Assembly (NCBI GenBank): GCA_026985685.1
Contig: JALSQA010000027.1
Location: 1 to 5,364 of the forward strand
Direction: 5' to 3'
Length of the DNA stretch: 5,364 nt
Source of the DNA: Campylobacterales bacterium
Lineage (GTDB): Bacteria; Campylobacterota; Campylobacteria; Campylobacterales; QNZT01
Positions 5,246-5,364 of the stretch are shown one piece after another; positions within the stretch are counted from its first letter, which is position 1, and each line of letters starts with the position of its first letter. A program made the translations under genes and the position numbers. Under the pieces are notes generated by a model. It worked only from the letters and a program-made list of their open reading frames with translations. It had not been told where the DNA came from and ran no database searches.

Positions 5246-5281
5246 TTCTGGTTCCTAAGCTGGAGCTTGGGAACTAGAAAA
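5244..5281. repeat. Copy 3 of the palindromic repeat with extended arms
   Basis: The core at 5251-5274 has arms GTTCCTAAGCT and AGCTTGGGAAC. Complementarity continues outward, with TTTTCT before and AGAAAA after, to give 18 paired positions around a central GG, two of them G-U. This is the longest potential hairpin in the window. It lies in the inferred topA leader, 43 nt before the start codon. Neither strand has a U-run after it, so a Rho-independent terminator is not supported. Confidence 0.75.
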
Positions 5282-5323
5282 CTGGATAAAATAGTAAAAA
5301 AATCATAAAAGTGGAAATCAAGT

Positions 5324-5364
5324 TTGAAAAATCTAATCATAGTCGAGTCACCGACAAAAGCAAG
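5324..5364 (+). CDS. topA: DNA topoisomerase I, N-terminal 13 codons (3' end outside window)
   Basis: The reading from TTG gives (M)KNLIIVESPTKA, the highly conserved start of type IA topoisomerase TopA: the first strand of the Toprim domain, whose glutamate in VESPTKA is an active-site residue. The enzyme relaxes negative supercoils. TTG is the only possible start, because an in-frame TAA lies at 5306-5308 and no ATG or GTG follows in frame. A weak GGAAA Shine-Dalgarno-like stretch lies 5313-5317. An extended -10 promoter lies upstream. Confidence 0.9.
   Translation, partial: MKNLIIVESPTKA

Noticed and set aside
5244..5281. Rho-independent terminator before topA
   Set aside because: There is no U-run directly after the stem on either strand, and the core belongs to a dispersed repeat family.
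4329..5281. CRISPR-like array from the repeated AAGCTGGAGCTT motifs
   Set aside because: Copies are few, irregularly spaced, palindromic over their whole length, and without spacer-sized unique intervals or cas genes.

Overview
The window reads as chromosomal DNA of a flagellated, low-GC member of Campylobacterota (the former Epsilonproteobacteria), close in character to Sulfurimonas, Sulfuricurvum or Arcobacter-like genera. The basis is the flagellin with an epsilon-type D1 segment, the pseudaminic-acid flagellar glycosylation genes, the Maf protein, the AT-rich codon use, and an extended -10 (TGC-TATAAT) promoter. Genus-level assignment is inference.

Bases 1-4245 form a flagellin-glycosylation block. 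The 3' part of a pseudaminic acid synthase gene (pseI, plus strand) runs into the window and meets a maf flagellin glycosyltransferase gene (minus strand) tail to tail, with stop codons overlapping. Upstream of maf on the minus strand is a complete flagellin gene with an FliA (sigma-28)-type promoter and phased A-tracts behind it. PseI makes the nonulosonic acid, Maf is expected to attach the activated sugar to Ser/Thr of flagellin, and flagellin is the acceptor. The 68-bp gap between flagellin and maf holds a 12-bp perfect inverted repeat that buries the maf start codon, and a second segment complementary to the maf Shine-Dalgarno. No terminator is visible there, so maf may be translated from flagellin read-through mRNA under structural control.

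Bases 4246-5323 are an accessory patch. In order they hold a degenerate copy of a palindromic repeat (core AAGCTGGAGCTT), a 115-bp MITE-like element with 18-bp perfect inverted ends resembling those of IS4, two abutting palindromes that look like a ribbon-helix-helix operator, and a toxin-first toxin-antitoxin pair (BrnT-like toxin apparently missing its N-terminus, plus an intact RHH/CopG-type antitoxin). Two more full copies and one half copy of the palindromic repeat follow the pair.

The last 41 bases are the start of topA (DNA topoisomerase I), from a TTG codon. A strong extended -10 promoter lies about 120 bp upstream, and one palindromic repeat copy sits inside the inferred topA leader. 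There are no rRNA, tRNA or CRISPR features. I see no wholly new system. The most unusual signals are the predicted translational gating of maf and the repeat/MITE-bracketed, probably crippled toxin-antitoxin module.
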